From contig VBWA01000019.1 of NCBI GenBank assembly GCA_006218025.1, positions 1 to 64,000 of the forward strand: DNA of 64,000 bases, in the 5' to 3' direction. Below the pieces are notes generated by a model, which made no database searches, was not told the origin of the DNA, and saw only the letters and a list, made by a program, of their open reading frames with translations. The stretch is from Rhodocyclaceae bacterium. GTDB lineage: Bacteria; Pseudomonadota; Gammaproteobacteria; Burkholderiales; Rhodocyclaceae. The translations under genes were made by a program, and so were the position numbers. Shown in pieces: positions 19,122 through 27,955 of this stretch (the first letter of the stretch is position 1; every line of letters starts with the position of its first letter).

Positions 19122-19814
19122 TCAGCGGGGTTTGTCCAGCATTCCTTCGATGCGCCGAACGACTTCTTCGAGCGGTGTGCCGAATGGAATCACGCCGACC
19201 AGTTTGCCCTCGCCATTTACGACATAAACATTGACGGAATGATCGACGGTATAGCTCGTCGAGCCCGGCGTACGTCCGACGTAGTTGAAGTAGCTGCCAT
19301 AGGCTTTCGCCACCTGCCGCAGTTTCCGTTCGCTGCCCGTGAGCGCGCGGATCGCCGGACTGAAGGCGTTTGCGTATGCGGCGAGCTGTTTGGGGGTATC
19401 CCGCGCCGGATCGACAGAGATGAAAATGGGCTGCACTGCCTCTTTCCTGCTGCCCAGCCGCTCCAGCAGGTCACGGAACAGAAGCAGATCGGTGGGACAG
19501 GCGTCCGGGCATCCGGTATAGCCGAAATAGATCAGCACGATCTTGCCGCGAAGGGAACTGAGCTTGAATGCCCGGCCATCGGTATCGACCAGTGCGAACT
19601 CGCCGCCGAGCGGCCGGGTTTCCTGTCGCGGTGCCTCAGGGGCCTGTGAATGAGCGTGAACCGTCGGCGCCCCGAGCAACAGCATGCTCATGCTGATCGT
19701 CGGGGCGAGCAGGGCAAGGAATCGCCCCATACCCGCGAAGCGACCGGAGCGACCGGGGCGCGGATCGGTGCCTGCCGAGTTCCAATTCGTGGCTGGAGAT
19801 AGGTTTCGGATCAT
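19122..19814 (-). CDS. SCO1/SenC-family copper chaperone 1
   Basis: Thioredoxin-fold copper-delivery protein exported to the periplasm. Copper ligands are the CPDAC pair (FGYTGCPDACPTDLL) and the conserved His in YTVDHSVNVYVV. The ATG at 19814 gives 230 residues; a later ATG (19730) would start directly at the signal peptide GRFLALLAPTISMSMLLLGA with cleavage near VHAHS and may be the real start. It leads the operon sco-sqr-frmA-fghA with the bipartite motif 134 bases upstream. In known methanethiol oxidase loci a SCO protein matures the copper centre of MtoX, so this and the second copy may share that task or serve another oxidase. Confidence 0.9.
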   Translation of the reverse strand: MIRNLSPATNWNSAGTDPRPGRSGRFAGMGRFLALLAPTISMSMLLLGAPTVHAHSQAPEAPRQETRPLGGEFALVDTDGRAFKLSSLRGKIVLIYFGYTGCPDACPTDLLLFRDLLERLGSRKEAVQPIFISVDPARDTPKQLAAYANAFSPAIRALTGSERKLRQVAKAYGSYFNYVGRTPGSTSYTVDHSVNVYVVNGEGKLVGVIPFGTPLEEVVRRIEGMLDKPR

Positions 19815-19948
19815 GGAGCGATTTATACCCAGTTTTCCTCGCCCGGAGAATTCGGGTCATCCTGAATCCGTACGAGGGTTTTCCCTAGGAAGGGCCATTG
19901 CGTCATGCGCAGATCGACGATTCAGACCGCTCGGGTATCCGGCTCGCC

Positions 19949-19985
19949 GGATAGGGTTATCCCCTAGCACGACGGGGAAGGTCCC
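19949..19985 (-). promoter_or_regulatory. Bipartite regulatory motif, sco-sqr-frmA-fghA copy
   Basis: Read on the minus strand: GGGAC at 19985-19981, then 18 bases later CTAGGGGATAACCCTATCC (19967-19949). Spacing and core equal the gfa copy, and orientation is toward the operon. A second, partial CTAGGGAAAACCCT lies on the same strand near 19890. The divergent osmC gene at 20135 may also be controlled from here. The rest of the 320-base gap (19815-20134) shows no gene. Confidence 0.55.
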
Positions 19986-20134
19986 AATTTCAAATGTCAA
20001 GGAGTTGGCGCACATTCAGCGGCGGGCATGAAGAACCGCCCGACCTGCCTCGTTGTCCGCTCGTACGCCAGGTACGGCAATACGAGGCAAAGCCCGGATG
20101 CCGGGTTGATCAAACCAATCAGAGGAGATAAATC

Positions 20135-20668
20135 ATGTCGCAAGCAGCCTTGAAGGAAGCACTCAGCAAGACGGTACAGGGCATTCAGGATAATCCTGTC
20201 ATGTCGCGTGTCGTTTTCGAAGCGGAAACCGCGCTGGTCGAAGGCGTCCGCTGCACGGGCAAGGTGCGCAACTTCGCCCCGATCGTCGTGGACGAACCTC
20301 CCGAACTCGGAGGACAGGACAAGGGGGCGAATCCAGTGGAACTGCTTCTGGTGGCTCTCGGCTCATGCCAGGAAATCATGTATGCCGCCATGGCAGCCAT
20401 GATGGGAATCAAGCTGGACGAGGTGAGGGTTAACCTCAAAGGCGCGCTCGATCTGAAGGGCTTGTTCGGCATGGATCCGGCGATACCGCCGGGGTATCAG
20501 AAGATCGCCTTCGAGACCTTCCTCAAGAGTTCGGCCCCGGAGGAAGAACTGCGCAAGCTCATCGAGGCGGTCGAAACTCATTGTCCCGTGCTCGACACGC
20601 TGGTTCGACCGATTGAGGTGACTGGCAAAGTGACCATCAACGGCGCCGCCGTGATGGTGCCGGCCTGA
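20135..20668 (+). CDS. OsmC-family peroxidase 2
   Basis: OsmC/Ohr-fold peroxidase of 177 residues, paralogous to the one at 14939. Catalytic cysteines are C78 (LGSCQEIMYAAM) and C150 (ETHCPVLDTLV). The ATG at 20135 follows an AGAGGAGA ribosome site. It is followed 59 bases later by a dihydrolipoyl dehydrogenase that carries its own lipoyl domain. That pairing is telling, because OsmC/Ohr proteins studied elsewhere use dihydrolipoyl groups as reductant. The pair may form a self-contained peroxide-removal unit for the peroxide made by MtoX. Confidence 0.9.
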   Translation: MSQAALKEALSKTVQGIQDNPVMSRVVFEAETALVEGVRCTGKVRNFAPIVVDEPPELGGQDKGANPVELLLVALGSCQEIMYAAMAAMMGIKLDEVRVNLKGALDLKGLFGMDPAIPPGYQKIAFETFLKSSAPEEELRKLIEAVETHCPVLDTLVRPIEVTGKVTINGAAVMVPA

Positions 20669-20676
20669 CATGAATT

Positions 20677-20702
20677 CGTCGGCGCATTGCTATGCGCCGA
20701 CG
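20677..20702. other. Perfect 10-base-stem hairpin between osmC2 and lpd
   Basis: CGTCGGCGCA (20677-20686) pairs with TGCGCCGACG (20693-20702) around a 6-base loop. There is no T run, so it is more likely an mRNA-stability or attenuation structure than a full terminator. Confidence 0.55.
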
Positions 20703-20727
20703 ATCCACTCGAGGCGGGAGGGTCAAG

Positions 20728-22521
20728 ATGACTCAGGTCCATGAAGTTGCCGTTCCAGATGTCGGTAGCAAAGAGGCGGTGTCTGTCGCTGAAATCCTCG
20801 TCAAGGCCGGGGATCTGGTCTGGGCCGACGATCCGCTGGTAACGGTCGAGTCGGGCAAGGCGGTAATGGACGTGCCGGCGCCTGTCGACGGCACGATCAC
20901 CAAAGTCACGGTCGTGGTTGGCGATAGCGTGGCCGTCGGAAGCGTGGTCGTCGTGATGGCGGCAAGCCGGGAACAACGCCCAAGGCGTCAGTTGCCGGAA
21001 GCGACCGACCCTTCCGTTCCGCGTCACTTCTCGCTCTTTGCCGCGTTTACCGCGGCCTCCCGGGCCAACACGCCGCCGGAGGAACTCTCGTGCGAGTTGC
21101 TGGTGCTGGGCGCCGGGCCAGGGGGGTATTCCGCCGCGTTTCGAGCCGCTGATCTGGGGCTGGACACGATCGTGGTGGAGCGCTATCCGATCATGGGCGG
21201 CGTCTGCCTCAATGTCGGCTGCATACCATCGAAGGCTTTGCTGCATCTGACCATTGCCATGGAGGAAGCCATCGGCATGACCAGGAAGGGTATCGACTTT
21301 GCCCCACCTCACATCGACATCGACAAGCTCCGTGCCCACAAGACGAAGGTCGTCGGCCAACTCACCGGGGGGCTCGCCGGAATGGCCAAGGCGCGCAAGG
21401 TGCGCACGGTGTTCGGCAATGGCCGCTTCCGCGATGCGCACAGCGTGGAGGTCGAGCTTGCCGAGAGTGCGGGCAAGGGTTTAGGTGCGCGCCAGGTGAT
21501 CCATTTCAAGAAGTGCATTGTCGCTGCGGGTTCGCACCCGGTACACCTGCCATTTCTGCCCAAGGATGAGCGGATTGTCGATTCCACCGGTGCACTGGAG
21601 CTTCGCTTTGTTCCGCAGAAGATGCTCGTCATCGGGGGCGGCATCATCGGGCTCGAGATGGCGACCGTCTATTCCGCGCTGGGTGCACGCATCGATGTGG
21701 TGGAAATGCAGGACAGCCTGATGCCGGGACCCGACCGCGATCTGGTCGGAATCTGGGAAAAGCAGAACCGACATCGCTTCGACGACATCATGCTGAAGAC
21801 CAGAACCGTTGCCATCGATGCCCGCGACGACGGTCTATGGGTCAGGTTCGAAGGAGAGGACGCGCCGGCAGAAGCCCGCCGCTATGACATGATCCTGCAG
21901 GCGGCGGGCCGCAAGCCGAACGGTCTGGATATCGGTGCCGACAAGGCCGGCATTACCGTCAGCGAGGCCGGCTTCATCAGTGTGGATAGCCGAATGGCCT
22001 CCAATGTGCCTCACATCTTCGCCGTCGGTGATATTGCGGGCATGCCTTTGCTGGCCCACAAGGCGGTGCACCAGGCTCACGTGGCCGCAGAATCTGTTGC
22101 CGGCTTGGAAGCCAGCCACGACGCCTCGCTGATTCCGGGTGTGGCCTACACGCATCCCGAAATTGCATGGGTCGGCTTGTCCGAGGACGCAGCACGACAG
22201 ACGGGGGTGGATGTGGATGTGGCCAGATTTCCCTGGGCTGCCTCCGGGCGGGCCATCGCCAATGGCGCCGACTACGGGATGACCAAACTCCTGTTCGACC
22301 GGCGCAGCGGCGGCATATTGGGCGGTGCCATCGTCGGCCCCAATGCCGGCGACATGATCGGCGAAATCACCCTGGCCATCAGCCTGAAGTGCGATGCCGT
22401 TGCCATCGGCAAGACGATTCACCATCCCCATCCCACGCTGGGAGAGACGATAGGCATGGCCGCACATGTGGCTCACGGCACCTGTACCGATCTGCCGGCG
22501 ATACAGATTCGACGGTCCTAG
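20728..22521 (+). CDS. lpd: Dihydrolipoyl dehydrogenase with N-terminal lipoyl domain
   Basis: Flavoprotein disulfide reductase that oxidises dihydrolipoyl groups with NAD, or runs in reverse with NADH. The ATG at 20728 follows GGCGGGAGGG. Residues 1-80 are a lipoyl domain with the acceptor Lys44 in ESGKAVMDVPAP. From about residue 120 come the FAD motif LVLGAGPGGYSAAF, redox disulfide C160/C165 in GGVCLNVGCIPSK, NAD motif VIGGGIIGLEMATVY and the interface His of IHHPHPTLGET. At 597 residues it is a fused type. No 2-oxoacid dehydrogenase genes are near, so its substrate may be its own lipoyl arm, used to feed the OsmC peroxidase next door. Confidence 0.93.
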   Translation: MTQVHEVAVPDVGSKEAVSVAEILVKAGDLVWADDPLVTVESGKAVMDVPAPVDGTITKVTVVVGDSVAVGSVVVVMAASREQRPRRQLPEATDPSVPRHFSLFAAFTAASRANTPPEELSCELLVLGAGPGGYSAAFRAADLGLDTIVVERYPIMGGVCLNVGCIPSKALLHLTIAMEEAIGMTRKGIDFAPPHIDIDKLRAHKTKVVGQLTGGLAGMAKARKVRTVFGNGRFRDAHSVEVELAESAGKGLGARQVIHFKKCIVAAGSHPVHLPFLPKDERIVDSTGALELRFVPQKMLVIGGGIIGLEMATVYSALGARIDVVEMQDSLMPGPDRDLVGIWEKQNRHRFDDIMLKTRTVAIDARDDGLWVRFEGEDAPAEARRYDMILQAAGRKPNGLDIGADKAGITVSEAGFISVDSRMASNVPHIFAVGDIAGMPLLAHKAVHQAHVAAESVAGLEASHDASLIPGVAYTHPEIAWVGLSEDAARQTGVDVDVARFPWAASGRAIANGADYGMTKLLFDRRSGGILGGAIVGPNAGDMIGEITLAISLKCDAVAIGKTIHHPHPTLGETIGMAAHVAHGTCTDLPAIQIRRS

Positions 22522-22581
22522 AACACGCGCCCCAGCCCTACTGCGGGAGCCATGGCGCCGAGCAACCTGGCTCGACGGCAT

Positions 22582-23193
22582 TCACTGTTCCACCTGATTC
22601 TGCATTGCCATTTTCACGAGGTCCGCAACGGAGCGCGCATGCATTTTCTCCATCACCTTGGCGCGGTGGACTTCGACCGTCTTCGCGCTCAGGCCAAGCG
22701 AATTGGCGATGGCCTTGTTCGACATTCCCTCCACTACGAGGTCCAGCACTTCCCGCTCGCGGGGGGTCAGACTGGCAAACAGCGAGCGCAACTGCACGCG
22801 TTGCATGTTCTTGCCGCGTTGCCCCGCATCGAAGACGATCGCCTTCTGGATGCGGTCGAGCAGATCCTGGTCATTGAACGGCTTCTCGACGAAGTCGAAC
22901 GCGCCGGACTGAACTGCCCGTACCGCCATCTGCACGTCACCATGGCCCGTGATGAAAATGATCGGTACATGGATCCGCTGTGCCGCCAGCCGCTCCTGCA
23001 GATCCAGGCCGCTCATGCCTGGCATGCGCACGTCCAGGACCAGACAGCCCGGCTTCGATGAATCGTAGCCGTCGAGAAATCGCTGAGCCGAAGAGAAAGT
23101 CTCTACCTTGAGCTTCACCGTCTCGATCAGCCAGCGCAGGCTGCGGGCAACTACCTCGTCGTCGTCAACAATGAAGACTGTCGGCTCGCTCAT
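22582..23193 (-). CDS. FixJ/NarL-type response regulator 2
   Basis: 203-residue regulator beginning MSEPTVFIVDDDEVVARS at 23193, with phospho-acceptor Asp in LVLDVRMPGMSG, Thr in FITGHGD and Lys in FVEKPF, and a LuxR-type helix-turn-helix LTPREREVLDLVVEGMSNKAIANSLGLSAKTVEVHRAKVM. Its first 29 bases overlap the end of the cognate kinase gene, so expression is coupled. It is related to regulator 1 (13429-14118). It is transcribed away from mtoX and probably helps control it. Confidence 0.92.
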   Translation of the reverse strand: MSEPTVFIVDDDEVVARSLRWLIETVKLKVETFSSAQRFLDGYDSSKPGCLVLDVRMPGMSGLDLQERLAAQRIHVPIIFITGHGDVQMAVRAVQSGAFDFVEKPFNDQDLLDRIQKAIVFDAGQRGKNMQRVQLRSLFASLTPREREVLDLVVEGMSNKAIANSLGLSAKTVEVHRAKVMEKMHARSVADLVKMAMQNQVEQ

Positions 23194-24463
23194 GCCCGCT
23201 CGCTTGCTGATCACTGGCCTGCAGGGTGAAGCGGAACGTAGCGCCCCCCTTTCTGCCCGACTCCGCCCGGATCCGGCCGCCGTGCGACTCGACGATAGAC
23301 CGGCTGATGGAAAGCCCCATGCCGACGCCCTCCGGCTTGGTGGTAAAGAACTGGTCGAACACCTGATCGATGATTGTTGCTTCGATTCCGGGCCCGCTGT
23401 CGCCGACCTCGATCTCGACGACATCGCCACCGATCAGCCGCGTCAGGATGGTCACCTGACGCCGTGACCATTGCGCGTCGGCCATTGCCTCGACTGCGTT
23501 GCGCACCAGATTGCAGATCACCTGCTCGATCATGATCGCGTCGGCCTGCACCCGCGGCAAGCCGGCATCCAGATCGAGCCTGACGAATGCGCCTTGCTGC
23601 CGCGCCTCATGTTCGGTGAACTTGACCACCGTGCGCACGATCTGGTTGATATCCAACGGCTTCATCTGCAATTCGCTCTTGCGCACGAAGTCACGCACGT
23701 GCCGAAGAATTTCCCCGGCGCGCTCGGCTTGCTCGCACACCTCCTCGAGCGGTTCAATGAGTTCTCCCGGGGTCATCCCGTCCGCGTGCAGCCGACGGAT
23801 GCAGCCGCGGGCGAAGTTGGCGATTGCGGACAGCGGCTGGTTGAGTTCGTGGGCAATGCCGGTGGCCATTTCGCCCATGGTGGAAAGGCGTGCCACGCGC
23901 GCCAGCTCCGTCTGGTGCCGCCGTGCCTGCTCTTCGGCATTCTTGTGCTCGGTGATATCGCGTGTGATGCCTAGCAACGCGTAGATCGTGCCGCGCGCGT
24001 CGCGCAATGGCACGCCATGCGTTTCCATCCACGCAACCCTACCCCTTAAAGTAATCGCCTTGAACTCGTAGACAACCGACTCGCCGGAGAAAACGCGGCG
24101 CATGTTCTCCCGATAGAAATCGACGTATTCCGGCGCCACGACACAGTAAATCTTCTTGCCGACGACGTCCTCCAGCTTGTCTGCGTCCACCAGTCTCAGG
24201 CCCGCCGGATTGATCTCCAATACCGTGCCATCTTCGGCCTGCAATTTCACGCACTCGGGTTCGGACTCGATGATGGCACGCAAGCGGTACTCGTTCTCCT
24301 GCAGGCGATCCAGCACAGCCTGATGTTCGGCTTCCCTGTCGCGGGCCTGCCGCTGCGCCCCACGCAGACGGCGAAGCACGACTGCAAGAAGAACCAGCGC
24401 GACGGTCAGCATCCCGGCCAGCGCAAAAAGACCATACCCCATCACTTCGTTTGCCGAAATCAT
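23165..24463 (-). CDS. PAS-domain sensor histidine kinase 2
   Basis: 432-residue membrane kinase, start ATG 24463. One membrane helix (GYGLFALAGMLTVALVLLAVVL), a coiled-coil linker, a single PAS domain (EPECVKLQAEDG to ALLGITRDIT), HisKA motif GIAHELNQPLSAIANF, and ATPase boxes NLVRNAVEAM, DSGPGIE and GVGMGLSISRSIVE. It is the paralogue of kinase 1 with nearly the same PAS layout, so the two may sense related signals. It diverges from mtoX across a 246-base control region that holds the bipartite motif. Confidence 0.9.
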   Translation of the reverse strand: MISANEVMGYGLFALAGMLTVALVLLAVVLRRLRGAQRQARDREAEHQAVLDRLQENEYRLRAIIESEPECVKLQAEDGTVLEINPAGLRLVDADKLEDVVGKKIYCVVAPEYVDFYRENMRRVFSGESVVYEFKAITLRGRVAWMETHGVPLRDARGTIYALLGITRDITEHKNAEEQARRHQTELARVARLSTMGEMATGIAHELNQPLSAIANFARGCIRRLHADGMTPGELIEPLEEVCEQAERAGEILRHVRDFVRKSELQMKPLDINQIVRTVVKFTEHEARQQGAFVRLDLDAGLPRVQADAIMIEQVICNLVRNAVEAMADAQWSRRQVTILTRLIGGDVVEIEVGDSGPGIEATIIDQVFDQFFTTKPEGVGMGLSISRSIVESHGGRIRAESGRKGGATFRFTLQASDQQASGHERADSLHC

Positions 24464-24523
24464 TTCGTCAGCATCGCTCCATTGTGCAATGCAACTCTAG
24501 CAGGCTCCGCCGCAGGATCAATA

Positions 24524-24562
24524 AGGGACAACCCCGGACGCCTAGGTAATCACCCCAATTGT
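24524..24562 (+). promoter_or_regulatory. Bipartite regulatory motif, mtoX copy
   Basis: AGGGACAACC at 24524-24533, then CTAGGTAATCACCCC from 24542 and AATTGT to 24562. It matches the gfa copy in the left block exactly and in 17 of 21 bases of the right block. It is 147 bases before the mtoX ATG, close to the 134-base distance at the sco operon. No convincing sigma-70 or sigma-54 promoter could be fixed in the gap by eye. Confidence 0.65.
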
Positions 24563-24709
24563 CGGCCGCGACTGTTCTGCTAAATTACTTTACAAATAAC
24601 AATTCGACACTGGAAGTGTAGCAAATCGCCGTGGAGGCGCACCCGCTTGGATCCCCTTCCGCGCAGAACGCAGCAACCAAAATAGTTCAACCCATGTGAG
24701 GAGAGCAGC

Positions 24710-26056
24710 ATGAAAAACGCAATGCACATCAAGAACCCGGCCCGCAAGATCGCACTAACGATCGCAGTGTCCGCCGCGCTGGCAGGTACGCCGGCGTTCG
24801 CCGACGAAACCAGTTGTTCGCCCTATACGCCGTTGATCAAGGGACAGGAAGATCTGGTCTACGTCTGGACCCTCGGCGTCAAGGGGGTCGGCGACGGTTC
24901 CGACAAACTGGTCACCGTGGACGTCAATCCAAAATCCAAGACCTACGGCAAAGTCATCCACAAGCTGTCGCTCGGTGGCCGCGGCGAAGTGCACCATGTC
25001 GGCCTGTCGGACGACCGCCGCTATCTCTGGGGTGGTGCGCTCGATTCGAACAAGATTTACATTTTCGACATCGGCACCAATCCGGCCAAGCCCAAGCTGA
25101 CCAAAACCATTACCGACTTCGTACAGAAGACCGGCTATGTCGGGCCGCACTCCTTCATCGCGATGCCTGGCCGCATGCTGATCACGCCGCTGTCGAACAA
25201 CAAGGACCATGGCGGCGAGACCGGCGTCGTCGTCTATAACAACAAGGGTGACTACGTCGGGCACCACGCAATGCCCAAGGAGCACGGCGGCGACGGCTAC
25301 GGCTACGATGCCGGGATCAATCCGCAGAAGAACGTGTTCCTCACCTCGTCGTTCACCGGGTGGAACAACTACATGATGGATCTCGGCAAGATGGTCAAGG
25401 ACGGCGAGGCGATGAAGCGCTTCGGCAACACGTCGGTGATGTGGGACCTGAAGACCATGAAGCCGCTCAAGGTGTTCCAGACGCCGGGCGCACCGCTCGA
25501 AGTGCGCTGGTCGTGGAAGGCCGGTGATAACTGGGCCGTCACCACTACGGCGCTTACCTCCAAGATATGGGTCTACAAGCAGGACGCCAAGGGCGAATGG
25601 CAGGTGAAGGACGTCGCCACCATCGGCGATCCGGCCAAGATTCCGCTGCCCGTCGATATCAGCATCACTGCCGACGGACGCGGCATGTGGATCAACACCT
25701 TCATGGACGGTACGACCCGTTACTGGGACATGTCCGACCCGATGAAGCCGAAGGAAACCTTCACCAAGCAGATCGGTTCCCAGGTCAACATGGTGTCGCA
25801 AAGCTTCGACGGCAAGCGCGTGTATTTCACCACGTCGCTGCTGGGCAACTGGGACAAGAAGGGCAAGGACGACGAGCAGTTCCTGAAGATGTACAACTGG
25901 GACGGCAAGGACCTCAAGCTGGCCTTCGAAATCGACTTCTACAAGGCGAAGCTCGGCCGCGCCCACCACATGAAGTTCCAGGCACGCGACCTGTCCACCC
26001 TCAAGCCGCTCGACATGGCATCGAGCCTGCCGGCCCTGCTTGCGCAAAAGCAGTAG
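24710..26056 (+). CDS. mtoX: Methanethiol oxidase (selenium-binding protein 56 family)
   Basis: Periplasmic copper enzyme of the SBP56/SELENBP1 family that oxidises methanethiol with O2 to formaldehyde, hydrogen sulfide and hydrogen peroxide. The 448-residue precursor has a cleavable signal peptide (IALTIAVSAALAGTPAFADE, cut near residue 31). Family blocks are present: GEVHHVGLSDDRRYLWGGAL, GYVGPHSFIAMPGRM, DHGGETGVVVYNNKG, DISITADGRGMWINTFMDG and the His-rich GRAHHMKFQ near the end, supplying likely copper ligands. ATG 24710 follows GAGGAGAGCAGC. It is followed at once by sco and mauG, the same arrangement I know from the Hyphomicrobium mto locus, which separates true methanethiol oxidases from other SBP56 proteins. 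Confidence 0.93.
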   Translation: MKNAMHIKNPARKIALTIAVSAALAGTPAFADETSCSPYTPLIKGQEDLVYVWTLGVKGVGDGSDKLVTVDVNPKSKTYGKVIHKLSLGGRGEVHHVGLSDDRRYLWGGALDSNKIYIFDIGTNPAKPKLTKTITDFVQKTGYVGPHSFIAMPGRMLITPLSNNKDHGGETGVVVYNNKGDYVGHHAMPKEHGGDGYGYDAGINPQKNVFLTSSFTGWNNYMMDLGKMVKDGEAMKRFGNTSVMWDLKTMKPLKVFQTPGAPLEVRWSWKAGDNWAVTTTALTSKIWVYKQDAKGEWQVKDVATIGDPAKIPLPVDISITADGRGMWINTFMDGTTRYWDMSDPMKPKETFTKQIGSQVNMVSQSFDGKRVYFTTSLLGNWDKKGKDDEQFLKMYNWDGKDLKLAFEIDFYKAKLGRAHHMKFQARDLSTLKPLDMASSLPALLAQKQ

Positions 26057-26065
26057 CATTTGCGC

Positions 26066-26761
26066 ATGGGGTTCCCGGCAATGTCGCACCAAACCCGCCT
26101 CCTGATCCGGGGCGGGTTTTTCTTTACCGGCTGGCTGATGGCCTGTCTCGCGTCGGCCGCGCCGATCATGGACTTCGTACCGCCGCCGGCCGGCAGCTAC
26201 AGGCTGGAGCGGATTCAGCCCGCAAGCGAAGGCGCAGTTCTGGATGCCGACGGCAGGCGCCGCCGGCTGTCCGAGTTCACGCAAGGCCGGGTCACGCTGC
26301 TGGCCTTCATGTACTCTTCCTGCGCCGACCCCAACGGCTGCCCCTATGCACTTACCGTCATGCACATGGTGAAGAGCGAACTCGAAAAGCTGCCGGAAAC
26401 CCGTGGCCGGGTCCGCTTCGTCAGCCTTTCCTTCGATCCGGTTCGCGACACGCCACAAACCCTCGCCCTTTACGGACGAGACCACAGCGGCGCCGGGCAG
26501 CATCTGGCCTGGGATTTCCTGACGACGCGCTCGCGCCGCGAACTGCTGCCCATCCTCAACGGTTTCGGCCAGGATGTCGGGGTGGACATCGACAAGGCCA
26601 CCGGCAAACCGGTCGGCACCTACAGCCATGTGCTGAAGGTATTTCTGATCGACCGCCAGCGCACGGTGCGCGAGATTTATACCACCGACTACCTGCTGCC
26701 GGCGATGGTGCTGAACGACATCAAGACCCTGCTCATCGAAGAGGGCGTCAGACTGAAATGA
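26066..26761 (+). CDS. SCO1/SenC-family copper chaperone 2 (mto operon)
   Basis: About 231-residue exported thioredoxin-fold protein. The copper motif is expanded: CADPNGCPY, with seven residues between region start and second Cys, rather than the usual CxxxC, and the conserved His is in YSHVLKVFLIDRQR. The signal peptide reads LLIRGGFFFTGWLMACLASAAP. Possible starts are TTG 26060, ATG 26066 or ATG 26081; I chose 26066. It begins about 10 bases after mtoX and overlaps mauG by 4 bases. Known mto loci carry a SCO gene here, presumably for copper loading of MtoX. A terminator-like hairpin lies inside its signal-peptide codons. Confidence 0.88.
   Translation: MGFPAMSHQTRLLIRGGFFFTGWLMACLASAAPIMDFVPPPAGSYRLERIQPASEGAVLDADGRRRRLSEFTQGRVTLLAFMYSSCADPNGCPYALTVMHMVKSELEKLPETRGRVRFVSLSFDPVRDTPQTLALYGRDHSGAGQHLAWDFLTTRSRRELLPILNGFGQDVGVDIDKATGKPVGTYSHVLKVFLIDRQRTVREIYTTDYLLPAMVLNDIKTLLIEEGVRLK
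26091..26121 (+). terminator. Terminator-like hairpin inside the start of the second sco gene
   Basis: AAACCCGCC (26091-26099) pairs perfectly with GGCGGGTTT (26111-26119) across an 11-base loop and is followed by TTCTTT. It lies 35-65 bases after the mtoX stop, within the codons of the downstream signal peptide. It could reduce readthrough from mtoX into sco-mauG, setting a high MtoX to maturation-protein ratio. Confidence 0.6.
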
Positions 26762-27948
26762 AGGCCCTGCCTGGCACCCTGCTGCTGCTCTGGGTACTGG
26801 CCCTATCCGCCTGCGAACGCCGCGAGCCGGACAATATCCCGGTCGGCCTGGCGCCACCACAGGGCTTGCCGGTCATTCCGCTGCCGCCCGACAGTCCGCT
26901 GACGCAGGCCAGGATCGAACTCGGGCGGACGCTGTTCATGGACCGCCGGCTCTCGCACAACAACACCCTTTCCTGCGCCATGTGTCACGTGCCCGAGCAG
27001 GGCTTCACCTCCAATGAACTGGGCACTGCCATCGGCCTCGAAGGCCAGACCATCCGCCGCAATTCGCCCACGGTGTACAACGTGGCCTACGTCGAGCAGT
27101 TGTTCCACGACGGTCGCGAATTCAGCCTGGAGAACCAGGCCTGGGGGCCGCTGCTCGCCGGCAACGAAATGGCCAATCCCTCCATCGGCTACGTCATCGA
27201 AAAGATCAGGGTGCTGCCCGAGTATGCCGGCCGCTTCGAGAAAGCCTTCGGCGGACGCGGACCCGACGTGCTGACCGTGGGCCAGGCGCTGGCCGCGTAC
27301 CAGCGCACCCTGGTTTCCGGCAATTCCCGCTTCGACCGCTGGCACTACGGCAAGGAGCAGAATGCGCTGAACGCGGAGGAACAGGCCGGCTTCCGGCTGT
27401 TCAGCGGCAAGGCCGGCTGCAGTGCCTGCCATGTGGTGGGAGAAAAACATGCCTTGCTCAGCGACAACCGCTTTCACAACACCGGCATCGGTTACGCCAA
27501 CAGCATGGGGCTGCCGAAGAAGCACCGCGTGCAGCTCGCGCCGGGCGTCTTCGTCGAGGTGGAGGACAAGGCGCTGGATTCGTTCGAGCAGCCGCAGCCC
27601 GACGTCGGCCGCTATGAAGTCACGCTCGACCCAGCGGATTCCTGGGCCTACCGCACACCGAGCCTGCGCAACGTCGCGCTGACCTCGCCCTACATGCACG
27701 ACGGATCACTCCCCACGCTGGAAGAGGTGATCGAGTTCTACGACCGCGGCGGCATCGACAACCCGCAGAAAAACCCGCTGCTCAAACCGCTCGCTCTCTC
27801 GGCGACCGAAAAGCGGGCACTCGCCGCCTTCCTCAAGAGCCTGACCGGCGACAACGTGCAGAAGCTGGTGACGGAGGCCCGTGCCGCACAACCGGCCGAC
27901 ACGCCGCCGGAGAAGGATCCGGCCAGCACTTACCGCCGCAGTTACTGA
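26758..27948 (+). CDS. MauG/di-heme cytochrome c peroxidase-family protein
   Basis: 396-residue periplasmic di-heme protein, probably a lipoprotein (signal ends LALSAC with Cys19). Two c-type heme sites are CAMCH (73-77) and CSACH (221-225). The conserved YRTPSLRNVALTSPYMHDGSLPTLEEV block follows. MauG relatives use high-valent iron to make protein-derived cofactors; in the mto locus a MauG-like protein is thought to help mature MtoX. Plain peroxidase activity on the peroxide by-product is the alternative. Its start overlaps sco by 4 bases. Confidence 0.9.
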   Translation: MKALPGTLLLLWVLALSACERREPDNIPVGLAPPQGLPVIPLPPDSPLTQARIELGRTLFMDRRLSHNNTLSCAMCHVPEQGFTSNELGTAIGLEGQTIRRNSPTVYNVAYVEQLFHDGREFSLENQAWGPLLAGNEMANPSIGYVIEKIRVLPEYAGRFEKAFGGRGPDVLTVGQALAAYQRTLVSGNSRFDRWHYGKEQNALNAEEQAGFRLFSGKAGCSACHVVGEKHALLSDNRFHNTGIGYANSMGLPKKHRVQLAPGVFVEVEDKALDSFEQPQPDVGRYEVTLDPADSWAYRTPSLRNVALTSPYMHDGSLPTLEEVIEFYDRGGIDNPQKNPLLKPLALSATEKRALAAFLKSLTGDNVQKLVTEARAAQPADTPPEKDPASTYRRSY

Positions 27949-27955
27949 AGCTCCC

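Noticed and set aside
20677-20702. Hairpin after osmC2 as a copy of the 23-base repeat
   Set aside because: It shares only GTCGGCGC with the repeat and is an independent perfect hairpin.
24600-24640. Sigma-54 type promoter before mtoX (TGGAAG...GC)
   Set aside because: The spacing between GG and GC is too short for a -24/-12 promoter.
24755-26860. 701-codon open frame antisense to mtoX-sco
   Set aside because: Shadow frame; low-complexity composition and no start signals.
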